A stretch of 64,000 nt of DNA from an uncultured Christensenella sp. (GCA_910578245.1 CAJTPC010000005.1:3173-67172); one strand, 5' to 3'; shown: positions 9,815 through 18,599, counted from the first letter of the stretch. Program-made: numbers and translations. Notes: generated by a model not told the origin, from the letters alone.

Positions 9815-10945
9815 TCAGTTGTTCTTTGCGCCTGCGTATTTCGGCTTGCCTTTTATTACGCCGTCGCGCTTTGCTAACTTGCGCTTATCTGCTGAATTTT
9901 TCATCAAACAGTAAAGCGACGGAGCGACAACGAGCGATGAGTAGAAACCTGCAAGCAATCCAAAGATAACCGGTAATGCAAATTCTCTTACCGACGCAGT
10001 ACCTATGATTGCAAACAGCGTTATTGCAACCATAGTAGTGATGGTCGAGTTGATTGAACGCGAAAGCGTCTGAATAATAGATTCGTTGACCATTTTATTG
10101 TTGTCAATAATACTGCCCTTTACTTTTCCGCCAAACTTCTTTCTATTCTCTCTCACTCTGTCGAATACAACGATAGTGTTGTTGATTGAATAAGATACGA
10201 TGGTGATAAGCGCGGCTATGAATGCGCTGTTAATCTGTATCCTAAATATCGCAACCAAGCATACCATCATAGCAACATCGTGAATAAGCCCGATAATTGC
10301 AGCAATACCGCTCCATATCTCAAATCTAATCATTATATATATAAGGATAAGAATCAATGATACAAATACTGCTATCAACGCCGTCTTAATAAGAGAAGCT
10401 GACGCAGTAGCGCCGATATACGAAGTGCTGATTGAGATATTTTCGTCCGGATATTGCGTATTGTAATATTCTTTAATTTGACTTTCCAAGAGTTTGTTTC
10501 TCTCTGTCGTCAAGTCGTTAGTCTTCGTATCAAACGTAGAAGAAATATTATCGTACTTGATTACCAAAGCCATCTCGCTACCGTTGCCCGAAGTCTGAAC
10601 GTAACTTATAGACGCAATCGCGGCGCTTTCGCTAATCTCAATGTTAAAGTTTTCTTTTGCGTACTCTACGACTTGTTTTGCAATTTCACTACTTGTCAAT
10701 ATATCCTCAATTGCCTTATAGTGCTTATCATACTCTTCTGAGTTGTTAAGAACGTCAGAGCCAAGTTCAACCGTAAGTATAGAACCTCCTGCAAAGTCAA
10801 TACCTATATTCATACCTTTGGTTATGTCCTTGTTGATGCCCGCAAAGGAAGCAAAAACAATTACCGCTACCAAAAAAATTACTACAGGAGCTATTGCCCA
10901 TATCCAATGCTTTTCTACAATTTTTGCATCTTGTAACTTTTTCAT
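9815..10945 (-). CDS. secF: Protein translocase subunit SecF
   Basis: SecF pairs with SecD to drive late steps of Sec-dependent export using the proton motive force. At 376 residues it is slightly longer than average. There is one N-terminal membrane segment (about 17-37), an extracytoplasmic P1-like domain, then five membrane segments in the conserved SecF block (for example SYSINNTIVVFDRVRENR, about 250). The ATG overlaps the secD stop as ATGA, so the pair is translationally coupled. SecD and SecF are separate here, unlike the fused SecDF of Bacillus. Confidence 0.95.
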   Translation of the reverse strand: MKKLQDAKIVEKHWIWAIAPVVIFLVAVIVFASFAGINKDITKGMNIGIDFAGGSILTVELGSDVLNNSEEYDKHYKAIEDILTSSEIAKQVVEYAKENFNIEISESAAIASISYVQTSGNGSEMALVIKYDNISSTFDTKTNDLTTERNKLLESQIKEYYNTQYPDENISISTSYIGATASASLIKTALIAVFVSLILILIYIMIRFEIWSGIAAIIGLIHDVAMMVCLVAIFRIQINSAFIAALITIVSYSINNTIVVFDRVRENRKKFGGKVKGSIIDNNKMVNESIIQTLSRSINSTITTMVAITLFAIIGTASVREFALPVIFGLLAGFYSSLVVAPSLYCLMKNSADKRKLAKRDGVIKGKPKYAGAKNN

Positions 10946-12390
10946 TGTCTAGCTCCCCCTTTCTTAGATTTCTTATTTTTCAAAAGAGAAACATTTTGCG
11001 CCTGCTCTTCTTCAACCTGAGCTTGGCTTTCTCCTTCTTCATTCTCGACTACGCCTTTTTCGACGTCAACTCTCTTAAGACCGAACAATCCGGCTTTAGA
11101 TTCGTCATTGTTGAATACCATAATGCATTTGAGTATCAATCTTGTCAAAAGCAAGGAAGCAATAAGTGAAAGAATTATACCGATCAAGAGTGTGATACCA
11201 AAGCTCTTTATTGTTGACGCGCCGAATATGATTAGCACGACAGCGCCTATGATAGTCGTAACGTTTCCGTCTATAATTGCTCCAAGAGAGCGCTTAAAGC
11301 CAGTACCAACTGACGTACGAATCGTTTTGCCGTTGGAATACTCTTCTTTTATACGTTCAAAGATAATTACGTTGGCGTCTACCGCCATACCTATTGAGAG
11401 CAAAACGCCCGCAATACCGGAAAGCGTGAGCTGTACCCATGGGAAGATAGCCAAGAAATAAAGATACGTCAATGAGTAATACCACAAAGACAAACTTGCG
11501 GCAATGCCCATATATCTATACATAACGATTATATAAATGAAGATAAGAACCAAACCTACGACACCCGAGATAAGTCCCGCTTTGATAGCCGAACTACCAA
11601 GCGTAGCCGTCAAGGTGTTACTCTCAGACATCTTGAGTACAAGCGGAAAAGAACCCGATTGTATTCTTACTGCCAATTCATATGCTTGCTCATAAGTGTA
11701 CTTACCGCTGATTGACGCAGAACCTGTCGTAATTGCTTCGTCTACTTTAGGCGCGTTTACAAATTCATCGTTTATCCAAATGGATAGTTGCGAACCTGTC
11801 AAAGCGCTTGTAGCCGTTGAGAACTTCTTAGTTCCCTCTTCAGTAAAGTTGAGCGCTACCGTGTAATGTCCCGTTGATGAATCATAACTCACGCCTGCGC
11901 TTGCAATATCGTTGCCTGTAAGTTTCTCATCGAGTTTTACTTTACCGTTTGGATCGTTGAGAGAAAGGTCGCCGTCTGCGCCGTCAACGTACTCTTTGAA
12001 TTCAAGACTGGACGGACGTCCGATCAAACTGAAAATTCTCTCAGGGTCGTCTTCGTCAGGAATTTCTACACGAATTTTTTGATTTGCTACAGTAACTTGA
12101 GCCTCTGAAAAGCCCTTGCTGAAAAGCAAAGCCTCAAGACTTGCCCTAGTACCTTCAATCAATGCCTCTATATTATCTTTTTGTTCATCCGTAAGTTTAT
12201 CGAAGTCAACTTCGTATACCGCGTATACACCGCCGCTGAGGTCAAGACCCAAACTTATTTGTGTGATATAGGCTTTATAATTTTTAGTACCCAACTCCCC
12301 TTTATCCAAAGATACAAATCCAAAGACGGTGCCGAATACTATAAGTATTGCCAAGACTGTCAATATCACGATTGACTGCCACTTTTTCAC
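10942..12390 (-). CDS. secD: Protein translocase subunit SecD
   Basis: SecD is the larger partner of SecF in the accessory translocase complex. The 482 residues begin with a membrane segment, followed by the extracytoplasmic domain (SLGLDLSGGVYAVYEVD, about 46-62, is the classical D1 motif) and a C-terminal block of membrane segments with IGMAVDANVIIFERIKEE. The last ~50 residues are a charged Gln/Glu-rich tail (about 430-470) ending in Lys-rich sequence, probably cytoplasmic. The start is GTG, eight bases after GGGAGG. Confidence 0.95.
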   Translation of the reverse strand: MKKWQSIVILTVLAILIVFGTVFGFVSLDKGELGTKNYKAYITQISLGLDLSGGVYAVYEVDFDKLTDEQKDNIEALIEGTRASLEALLFSKGFSEAQVTVANQKIRVEIPDEDDPERIFSLIGRPSSLEFKEYVDGADGDLSLNDPNGKVKLDEKLTGNDIASAGVSYDSSTGHYTVALNFTEEGTKKFSTATSALTGSQLSIWINDEFVNAPKVDEAITTGSASISGKYTYEQAYELAVRIQSGSFPLVLKMSESNTLTATLGSSAIKAGLISGVVGLVLIFIYIIVMYRYMGIAASLSLWYYSLTYLYFLAIFPWVQLTLSGIAGVLLSIGMAVDANVIIFERIKEEYSNGKTIRTSVGTGFKRSLGAIIDGNVTTIIGAVVLIIFGASTIKSFGITLLIGIILSLIASLLLTRLILKCIMVFNNDESKAGLFGLKRVDVEKGVVENEEGESQAQVEEEQAQNVSLLKNKKSKKGGARQ

Positions 12391-12425
12391 TTATTCTGCC
12401 TCCCTAAAATATATTAGTCCCTTCT

Positions 12426-12454
12426 ATTATATATATAATAATAATATAAGTCAA
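12426..12454 (-). promoter_or_regulatory. Promoter of secDF
   Basis: Minus-strand TTGACT, 17-bp spacer, TATAAT. An 8-bp inverted repeat (TTTTCACT and AGTGAAAA, 12469-12494) lies just upstream of the -35 box and could be a regulator site. Confidence 0.75.
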
Positions 12455-12557
12455 TAAAAATTCTTGACTTTTCACTCAAAAATTATAGTGAAAACCAAGA
12501 AAATTCTTTATATTTATGTATCGTACTTAATTATTAAAAACTATCATTAAGCAATTA

Positions 12558-12591
12558 TAAAATAAGCGTATCGGCTTATTTGCCGATACGC
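12558..12591 (-). terminator. Intrinsic terminator of the DUF1292 gene
   Basis: A perfect 10-bp stem (GCGTATCGGC and GCCGATACGC) with a 6-nt loop, followed on the minus strand by TTATTTTAT. Confidence 0.85.
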
Positions 12592-12598
12592 CTTGAAA

Positions 12599-12904
12599 TT
12601 ACTCTTCTTGAGCGTCCAATTCTTTTAGAAACTCATTATAGAGTTTGTCCAACAATTCCTCGTCCTCTACAGGTACGAATACATCGTTGCCGTCTGCGTC
12701 GGATTGGATATGAAAAATAACCATTTCGGCTTCTTCAGCGTCCTCTTCAACTCCCTCCAACGGTTCAAGATATATATACCACTCTTCTTCATAATCAAGC
12801 GTAGCTATATGCTTAAACTCTACTTCTTTTCCCTCTTCGTCTGCAAGAACGATAATTTCTTCATCCTCTTGCGCTTCCGTAATATCTATTTTATTTTCTG
12901 CCAT
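12599..12904 (-). CDS. DUF1292 domain protein (YrzB-like)
   Basis: The product is a 101-residue, very acidic protein that fits the DUF1292 family of small Firmicutes proteins of unknown function (Bacillus YrzB). The family core is the IVLADEEGKEVEF segment (about 18-30), then EEWYIYLEPLE (about 40-50) and a C-terminal DELLDKLYNEF-like helix. No catalytic residues are evident. It has its own promoter and terminator and a GAGGAGG ribosome-binding site, so it is a separate single-gene unit here. Confidence 0.8.
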   Translation of the reverse strand: MAENKIDITEAQEDEEIIVLADEEGKEVEFKHIATLDYEEEWYIYLEPLEGVEEDAEEAEMVIFHIQSDADGNDVFVPVEDEELLDKLYNEFLKELDAQEE

Positions 12905-12931
12905 AGTATTTACCTCCTCTATTACTTTATA

Positions 12932-12960
12932 ATGATATATTAAATATTCTAAATTGTCAA
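12932..12960 (-). promoter_or_regulatory. Promoter of the DUF1292 gene
   Basis: Minus-strand TTGACA, 17-bp spacer, TATCAT, about 30 bases before the gene. Confidence 0.72.
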
Positions 12961-13000
12961 CCCAATCTTCAGTATTAAAATTTTGCCAAGAGTATATTTG

Positions 13001-13771
13001 CTACTTAGTATTTTTTCCGAAAATTATTTCGTACAAAGCTGTTGACATACTCACTCCCGCGTTAAGAGATTCGATTTTACCGCTCATAGGAAGCGATATA
13101 ATTTTGCTGTTGTCCTTAATTTTTTGAGATAACCCCTTGCTTTCATTGCCTACTACAAGCGCAAAAGGCGTAAGAATTTTATCTATCGAAAAAAGGTTTT
13201 CCCCATTCATATCCAATGCGTACAAGTAATGATTTTTAAGTAACTCAAGCGCTTCTGAAATAGTTTTTTCAATTATTTTTACCGCAAAAATACCACCCAT
13301 AGACGCTCTTATGACCTTTGGAGAAAGATAATCTACGCAATCGATTGCTACAATATTATCTATTCCGCAAGCCGCGCAGGTCCGAATAATAGTTCCCATA
13401 TTTCCCGGATCGCTCACTCCGTCAAGCACCGCCGCATTGCCAATTACAACTTCGTCCACACGCTTAATCTTTACGGTAGCAAGTATTCCGCTAGGCGTAA
13501 CCGTATCGCTCATTGCCAACATAGCCTTGTCGTCTACGAGATAAATTTTATCGCGCGGGTGTCGATTAACAATATACTCATATTGGCTAAACTTATTTTT
13601 TTGAATAAAGAACGCAGTTACTTCTATATCAAGCGGTATATCTTTCAAAAAGTTCTCACCTTCTACTACGAACTCCCCGCTACTTCTGCGATAAGCCTTA
13701 TCTTTTAATTTTCTAACGTGTTGAACTTTCGGGTTCTTTATAGAAGCGATGTATTCATAATTCATATTCAT
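13001..13771 (-). CDS. TrmH/SpoU-family RNA 2'-O-methyltransferase
   Basis: The product is a SPOUT-class 2'-O-ribose methyltransferase acting on rRNA or tRNA. An N-terminal substrate-binding domain (about 1-95) precedes the catalytic domain with motif 1 DPGNMGTIIRT (about 147-157), motif 2 ALVVGNESKGLS (about 205-216) and motif 3 LPMSGKIESLNAGVSMS (about 227-243). At 256 residues it resembles RlmB/YsgA-type enzymes, and YsgA often lies near rplT. No Shine-Dalgarno is visible. A promoter-like pair ends 6 bases before the ATG, so the message may be leaderless. A second ATG lies two codons in. The target nucleotide is unknown. Confidence 0.9.
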   Translation of the reverse strand: MNMNYEYIASIKNPKVQHVRKLKDKAYRRSSGEFVVEGENFLKDIPLDIEVTAFFIQKNKFSQYEYIVNRHPRDKIYLVDDKAMLAMSDTVTPSGILATVKIKRVDEVVIGNAAVLDGVSDPGNMGTIIRTCAACGIDNIVAIDCVDYLSPKVIRASMGGIFAVKIIEKTISEALELLKNHYLYALDMNGENLFSIDKILTPFALVVGNESKGLSQKIKDNSKIISLPMSGKIESLNAGVSMSTALYEIIFGKNTK

Positions 13772-13777
13772 ATATTT

Positions 13778-13806
13778 ATGATACTATACTTTTTCTTAAA
13801 CTTCAA
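13778..13806 (-). promoter_or_regulatory. Promoter abutting the methyltransferase start (leaderless candidate)
   Basis: Minus-strand TTGAAG, 17-bp spacer, TATCAT, then AAATAT and ATG. With the usual ~6-7 nt between the -10 box and the start site, transcription would begin at or within a base of the ATG. Confidence 0.55.
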
Positions 13807-13843
13807 TGATATTTCCGCAAAAAATTTACTCTATAACAAAACA

Positions 13844-13876
13844 TAAAAAACGGGTACGGCAATATGCGCCATACCC
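13844..13876 (-). terminator. Intrinsic terminator of infC-rpmI-rplT
   Basis: Minus-strand GGGTATGGC pairs with GCCGTACCC (one wobble) around a 7-nt loop, followed by GTTTTTTATG, directly after the rplT stop. Confidence 0.85.
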
Positions 13877-13899
13877 ATTAATTTGTAATTACTTTTAGA

Positions 13900-14241
13900 T
13901 TAGCGAACTTTCTCGCACAAAGCGGTAAATGCGCTTGGATCGTTTACAGCCAATTCTGCCAAAACCTTACGGTTGAGATCGATACCGTTCTTCTTAAGAC
14001 CGCTCATAAATTTGCTGTAGTTGAGTCCGTTAAGTCTAGCTGCAGCGTTAATTCTGGTAATCCACAAAGATCTGAAATCGCGCTTCTTGAGCTTTCTGCC
14101 CACGTAAGAATAATTTTGCGATTTCATTACGGCTTGGCGAGCTACTCTATAAAGTTTGGACTTAGCGCCAAAGTATCCCTTAGCCTGCTTTAATATTTTT
14201 CTGCGTTTTTTAACTGCGTTGACGCCTCTTTTGATTCTCAT
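13900..14241 (-). CDS. rplT: 50S ribosomal protein L20
   Basis: L20 binds 23S rRNA early in large-subunit assembly and, in Firmicutes, represses its own operon through the infC leader. The 113-residue product is typical in length and very basic. Recognisable segments are RRKILKQAKGYFGAKSKLYR (about 13-32) and RDFRSLWITRINAA (about 55-68). It is the last gene of infC-rpmI-rplT, with a GGAGGT ribosome-binding site and a strong terminator behind it. Confidence 0.97.
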   Translation of the reverse strand: MRIKRGVNAVKKRRKILKQAKGYFGAKSKLYRVARQAVMKSQNYSYVGRKLKKRDFRSLWITRINAAARLNGLNYSKFMSGLKKNGIDLNRKVLAELAVNDPSAFTALCEKVR

Positions 14242-14261
14242 TCTATCTTACCTCCACTAGA

Positions 14262-14450
14262 CTAAATCATTTCCTTAATGGTCTTCTCTTGCGTTGAAGA
14301 AACGTAAGCCGTTTTTCTCAAGCCACGCTTTCTCTTAGGCGACTTCTTACTCAAGATGTGTCTTCTGTTCATTTTTGCTCTTTTAACTTTGCCGGTACCG
14401 GTCAAGTGGAAACGCTTCTTAGCGCCACTATGTGATTTTTGCTTTGGCAT
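14262..14450 (-). CDS. rpmI: 50S ribosomal protein L35
   Basis: A small, very basic large-subunit protein of 62 residues. The family pattern is clear: MPKQKSHSGAKKRF start, then GTGKVKRAKMNRRHIL (about 18-33). It sits between infC and rplT with gaps of about 20 bases on each side, the conserved order for this operon. Confidence 0.97.
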   Translation of the reverse strand: MPKQKSHSGAKKRFHLTGTGKVKRAKMNRRHILSKKSPKRKRGLRKTAYVSSTQEKTIKEMI

Positions 14451-14471
14451 TTATCTATCCTCCAAAAATAT

Positions 14472-14984
14472 TTATTTCTTTGCAATAGGAGCGAGAGTCA
14501 TAGCAATGCTCTTACCTTCGAGTAAAGGCTTTTTCTCCATTTGCGCAATTTCTTTAAGTATATCAAAGAAGTCGTCCATGACTTTCATTGCAAGTTCCGG
14601 CCTTGCCATTTGTCTACCGCGCAGTCTGATCGAAACTCTCACTCTATCGCCGTTCTCGATAAACTTCTTAGCTTGCTTAGCCTTGGTATTAAGGTCGCCC
14701 ACGTCGATAGTAGCGGACAACCACACTTCTTTAAGTTCGACAACTTTTTGATTCTTTTTATTTTCTTTTTCTTTCTTTACGGTTTCGTACTTAAACTTAC
14801 CGTAGTTCATTATTTTGCATACAGGCGGTTTTGCAGTAGGTGAAATCAAAACAAGGTCTAGATTTTTCTCTTCTACGGTAGCAAGCGCATCTCTGCTGGA
14901 CATTATGCCGAGTTGAGCGCCGTCTTCGTCAAGCACTCTGACTTCTCTTTCTCTTATTTGTCCATTGATAAGCATCTCTTTAAT
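14472..14984 (-). CDS. infC: Translation initiation factor IF-3, probable AUU start
   Basis: IF-3 prevents premature subunit joining and checks start codon and initiator tRNA. The N-domain (INGQIREREVRVLDEDGAQLG), linker and C-domain (GDRVRVSIRLRGRQM) are all present. The first in-frame ATG (14975) lies 17 bases from the only Shine-Dalgarno, GGAGG at 14993-14997. An in-frame ATT at 14982-14984 lies exactly 8 bases from it. IF-3 genes of E. coli and Bacillus stearothermophilus start with AUU, which lets IF-3 repress its own translation, so I placed the start at the ATT (170 residues). If the ATG were used the product would be 167 residues. Confidence 0.9.
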   Translation of the reverse strand: MKEMLINGQIREREVRVLDEDGAQLGIMSSRDALATVEEKNLDLVLISPTAKPPVCKIMNYGKFKYETVKKEKENKKNQKVVELKEVWLSATIDVGDLNTKAKQAKKFIENGDRVRVSIRLRGRQMARPELAMKVMDDFFDILKEIAQMEKKPLLEGKSIAMTLAPIAKK

Positions 14985-14997
14985 GGTCGTATCCTCC

Positions 14998-15113
14998 TAG
15001 CCGATGGCAAAAAATATGAGTAACAAAGCATAGTTTCGTTACTCATAATAAATTCAATTTATTAACCGTGTGCGACCTATGTCGACAGGTGAGTACAATA
15101 CTGCTTTGATTAC
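14998..15113 (-). ncRNA. infC leader with attenuator (L20-type leader)
   Basis: From the predicted start near 15113 the RNA contains, in order, a TACTCA segment, a small ACCT/AGGT stem, an AU-rich hairpin, and a perfect 9-bp terminator (ATGAGTAAC with GTTACTCAT, 15016-15046) followed by six U, all upstream of the infC ribosome-binding site. TACTCA can pair with TGAGTA in the terminator arm, giving an antiterminator. This is the design of the Firmicutes L20 leader, where L20 binding favours termination. The exact Rfam match was not checked. Confidence 0.72.
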
Positions 15114-15119
15114 ATTGGT

Positions 15120-15148
15120 ATAATATCAAAGTTTTTTTACTCTGTCAA
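15120..15148 (-). promoter_or_regulatory. Sigma-A promoter of infC-rpmI-rplT
   Basis: Minus-strand TTGACA, 17-bp spacer, TATTAT, about 135 bases before the infC start. Confidence 0.85.
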
Positions 15149-15187
15149 CAAAATTACACAGATTTTTAATTAATTTTTCATTTATAG

Positions 15188-16342
15188 TTATTTAGTTATC
15201 TCATTACGAGTAGCCATAGTATACTTGCCGTCTTTGCTGTCAAGCACCTCATAAGTACTATAACCGCCGTTGTCTGTAACTTCTACTACTCTTCCGCCTC
15301 TAGGATAGTTCTTGTATATTTTACGTTTGGACGCGCTAAACATAAAATACTTCCACTCGCTGAAGCCGTATGACGACATTCTGCCATAGCCAAGCAAAAT
15401 GCTATAATCCTCCGCCATATTGTAAATTCCTGCAAAGTTACTCAAATGGTCATGACCTACATATATTCCGTCCACATTCTTGTTGGCAAGCAAACTTGCT
15501 CTAAGGCTTTCGTTGGTCTCCGGGTTTTTGGTAGGATAATACGATTTGCCATCCTCAGGACTTTCTATCTCTCCTTTGAATACGCTGACAATCTCTGTGT
15601 TATCCCTATTATCATACATGGTCTGGAACTCTTGCGTAGGCTCGTGAGTATACATGCTCATATTGACGCCGTACTTTTCGCTCATACTGTTATAAAAATC
15701 GATTTGTCCTTGCGTATAGCCTTTGTACGGCGACATCAGCGAAGTTGCGCAATCCATGACGAATACGCCGTATTCTACATTGTCTCCCGTGTGTGAATAT
15801 ATTGGCAAGAAGTAATTGCAATATGTATCTTCCTTGTCATTGATATAACTCTCGCAATATTCGCTTCCTTCCAAACCGCCGACGAAATACGCCGACTTTT
15901 GATACTCATCAAGCATTTCTTTTTTAGACAATACTCCCATTGCTCCGTCGTGATTTCCAAAACACAACGTCCAAGGTATCTCCTTTCCGTCCAAATATCC
16001 TGTAATTTGTCTGCAAATCTTTCTTGCTTTCTTAGATTGTCCGCCCAAATATTCGGGACTTATTTGATCGCCGGTGACAACTATCAAGTCAGGCTTAGCA
16101 AACTCAATCGTTGCGTCCATAACCGCTACGCTCTTATCATCGATATAATCAATGAACTGAATATCTGTAAGTTGTAAAATCTTGAAATTGCCCTGTTCGT
16201 CAAATCTCAAAGTTAAATCAACGCTACCCTTTTCTTTTCCCGAACCTGCAAACTCTCTATACGATTGGCAACCGGTAATGGAAAAAGCAAAAAGCGAAAT
16301 AAGTAAAACCGTCAATAATACTAAAGAAATCTTTCTCTTCAT
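15188..16342 (-). CDS. Calcineurin-like metallophosphoesterase lipoprotein
   Basis: The product is a surface lipoprotein with a calcineurin-like phosphoesterase domain. The signal peptide ends in lipobox SITGC with Cys25. Metal-site motifs follow in the normal order: LTDIQFID (58-65), VVTGDQ (88-93), CFGNHDG (127-133) and VGHDHLSNF (about 296-304). The second position of the first motif is Gln (DIQ) where many members have DxH, as in the PhoD/YkuE-like purple-acid-phosphatase-related branch. It has its own promoter and stands alone between infC and thrS. The substrate is unknown. Confidence 0.85.
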   Translation of the reverse strand: MKRKISLVLLTVLLISLFAFSITGCQSYREFAGSGKEKGSVDLTLRFDEQGNFKILQLTDIQFIDYIDDKSVAVMDATIEFAKPDLIVVTGDQISPEYLGGQSKKARKICRQITGYLDGKEIPWTLCFGNHDGAMGVLSKKEMLDEYQKSAYFVGGLEGSEYCESYINDKEDTYCNYFLPIYSHTGDNVEYGVFVMDCATSLMSPYKGYTQGQIDFYNSMSEKYGVNMSMYTHEPTQEFQTMYDNRDNTEIVSVFKGEIESPEDGKSYYPTKNPETNESLRASLLANKNVDGIYVGHDHLSNFAGIYNMAEDYSILLGYGRMSSYGFSEWKYFMFSASKRKIYKNYPRGGRVVEVTDNGGYSTYEVLDSKDGKYTMATRNEITK

Positions 16343-16369
16343 AAAAACCCGCCCATATTTTATATAAAT

Positions 16370-16398
16370 AATATAACAAATTACAAATACACTTTCAA
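16370..16398 (-). promoter_or_regulatory. Candidate promoter of the phosphoesterase gene
   Basis: Minus-strand TTGAAA, 17-bp spacer, TATATT, about 30 bases before the gene. The 140 bases further upstream are AT-rich and show no other feature. Confidence 0.6.
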
Positions 16399-16530
16399 TA
16401 CACTTTTTGATTTTATTAGAATTTTTATTAAAATTTTACACTTTAATGACAAAATATGGCTTTAATTTTAAGTGAAAAAATCGTCTATTTAGTTAAAAAA
16501 ACCACAATATGAATTGAAGGTTAGATACGC

Positions 16531-16570
16531 GTAAAAATAGGCGGTCAATACGAATTTCGTCTTAACCGCC
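16531..16570 (-). terminator. Intrinsic terminator of thrS
   Basis: Minus-strand GGCGGT and ACCGCC form the base of a longer imperfect hairpin followed by TATTTTTACG, about 20 bases past the thrS stop. Confidence 0.75.
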
Positions 16571-16591
16571 ATAACTTTGACGCGCTCAATC

Positions 16592-18529
16592 CTAGTCTAA
16601 TCTCTTGGTCGCTACGTCGTCAAGGACTTTTTCTGCAAATTCCATTAAGCTCATTTCTCCCATGACTACTCCGCCTCTACGTCTTACCGCAACAACGTTG
16701 TTTTCGACCTCCTTATCGCCAATGATAAGCATATAAGGTACTTTTTCAAGTTGAGCGGATCTAATCTTGTACCCTACTGTTTCGCTACGAGAATCTACTT
16801 CGGCTCTTATGCCCATACTTCTCAACTTCTCATTTATCTTTTTACATTCTTCAACAGTTCTGTCAGTCAAACTGATGACTTTAACTTGCACAGGGCTGAC
16901 CCATACAGGAAAAGCTCCGGCAAATTTCTCAATCATTAGCGCCATAGTTCTCTCATAACAGCCTATAGACGAACGGTGAATAATATAAGGTCTTTTCTTA
17001 TCGCCGTTTTCGTCGATGTAAGACATATCGAAATTCTCGGCAAGGAACATATCTACCTGAACGGTAATTATTGTATCCTCTTTACCGTATACGTTCTTGA
17101 TTTGAATATCGAGTTTAGGTCCATAGAAAGCCGCTTCGCCCTTTGCTTCTACGTAGTTTATGCCTATATTGTCAAGGATTTTACGCATAGTATCCTCGGC
17201 GACCGCCCAAACTTCCGGCTCATTGATATACTTCTCGGTATTATCCGGATCCCACTTGCTGAAACGATAGGTAACGTCGTTTTCAAGTCCCATACATCTC
17301 ATCATATATTTTACAAGGTCTACAACGCCTCTGAACTCATTTTCAAGTTGCTCGGGGGTGCAAACTATATGTCCCTCTGACAGAGTAAACTGTCTTACTC
17401 TTATAAGTCCGTGCATTTCGCCCGACGCCTCGTTGCGGAAAAGTGTGGACGTTTCGCCGTATCTTATAGGCAAATCTCTGTATGATTTCAAGCCGTTGTT
17501 GTATATGGTGTATTGGAAAGGACAAGTCATAGGTCTAAGAGCAAAAACTTCATCGTCTTTCTCCTCATCGCCCATTACGAACATACCGTCCTTATAGTGA
17601 TCCCAGTGCCCCGATATCTTATAAAGATTGGACTTTGCCATATAAGGAGTCTTGGTGAGAACGTAACCTCTGCGTTCCTCTTCGTCCTCGACAAATCTTT
17701 GCATAATTTGGAAGAGTTTAGCGCCCTTAGGCATAAGGAGCGGTAAACCTTGACCGATGTTTTCGTCAGTCATAAATATTCCCAATTCTCTGCCGAGCTT
17801 GTTGTGATCCCTCTTCTTAGCCTCTTCCACAGCGTCGAGATAAGCCTGCAAATCTGCTTTTTTATCAAAAGCCGTGCCGTAAATTCTGGAGAGCATCTTG
17901 TTGTTTTCGTTTCCTCTCCAGTACGCGCCCGTAAGGCTCGTCAACTTAAACGCCTTTACCATACCCGTAAACGGCAAGTGCGGTCCTGCGCACAAATCTA
18001 CAAAGTCGCCCTGCTTATAGAAGGAAATCTCTACGCCCTCGGGCAAGTCGTTGATAAGTTCCACCTTATAGTCCTCGCCGTAACTTGCCATAAGTTTTAC
18101 AGCCTCGTCTTTTGGCAAAGTAAATCTGGTAATGGGATAATTAGCTTTGATAATATTCTTCATTTCCTGCTCAATCTTAGAAAATTCTTCCGTAGAGATC
18201 GGAGTCTTGAAGTCAAAGTCATAATAAAAACCTGTAGCAATAGACGGACCTATCGCAAGTTTGACCGTTGGAAAAATATTCTTGATTGCCTGCGCAAGTA
18301 TATGCGACGCGGTATGTCTGTAGATAAGTTTTCCATCATCGTCTGCAAAGGTAAGAATCTCAAGATTGCAATCCTCGTTGACAACGCTTCTCATCTCGAC
18401 AACCTTTCCGTTGATTTTTCCGCCTACCGCTACTCTTGCAAGTCCTTCTGAAATTTGCTTAGCGATTTCGTAGACGCTCAGTCCGTTCTCGAACTCCTTG
18501 ACGCTACCGTCTTTCAAAGTAATTCTCAT
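16592..18529 (-). CDS. thrS: Threonyl-tRNA synthetase
   Basis: This is a class II synthetase charging tRNA(Thr). The 645 residues show the normal order: TGS domain (1-60), editing domain with HTASHILAQAI (about 92-102), catalytic core with motif 2 (ALRPMTCPFQY, about 335-345) and motif 3 (HRSSIGCYERTMALMIE, about 515-531), and a C-terminal anticodon-binding domain. The ATG follows GAGGTGTGAT. A T-box leader with its own promoter lies directly upstream, so expression should rise when uncharged tRNA(Thr) accumulates. Confidence 0.97.
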   Translation of the reverse strand: MRITLKDGSVKEFENGLSVYEIAKQISEGLARVAVGGKINGKVVEMRSVVNEDCNLEILTFADDDGKLIYRHTASHILAQAIKNIFPTVKLAIGPSIATGFYYDFDFKTPISTEEFSKIEQEMKNIIKANYPITRFTLPKDEAVKLMASYGEDYKVELINDLPEGVEISFYKQGDFVDLCAGPHLPFTGMVKAFKLTSLTGAYWRGNENNKMLSRIYGTAFDKKADLQAYLDAVEEAKKRDHNKLGRELGIFMTDENIGQGLPLLMPKGAKLFQIMQRFVEDEEERRGYVLTKTPYMAKSNLYKISGHWDHYKDGMFVMGDEEKDDEVFALRPMTCPFQYTIYNNGLKSYRDLPIRYGETSTLFRNEASGEMHGLIRVRQFTLSEGHIVCTPEQLENEFRGVVDLVKYMMRCMGLENDVTYRFSKWDPDNTEKYINEPEVWAVAEDTMRKILDNIGINYVEAKGEAAFYGPKLDIQIKNVYGKEDTIITVQVDMFLAENFDMSYIDENGDKKRPYIIHRSSIGCYERTMALMIEKFAGAFPVWVSPVQVKVISLTDRTVEECKKINEKLRSMGIRAEVDSRSETVGYKIRSAQLEKVPYMLIIGDKEVENNVVAVRRRGGVVMGEMSLMEFAEKVLDDVATKRLD

Positions 18530-18599
18530 ATCACACCTCTATCTTAATATTTGTATGTAACTATTATTTAACTCCATAATTAATTCTACGCCAATGCCA

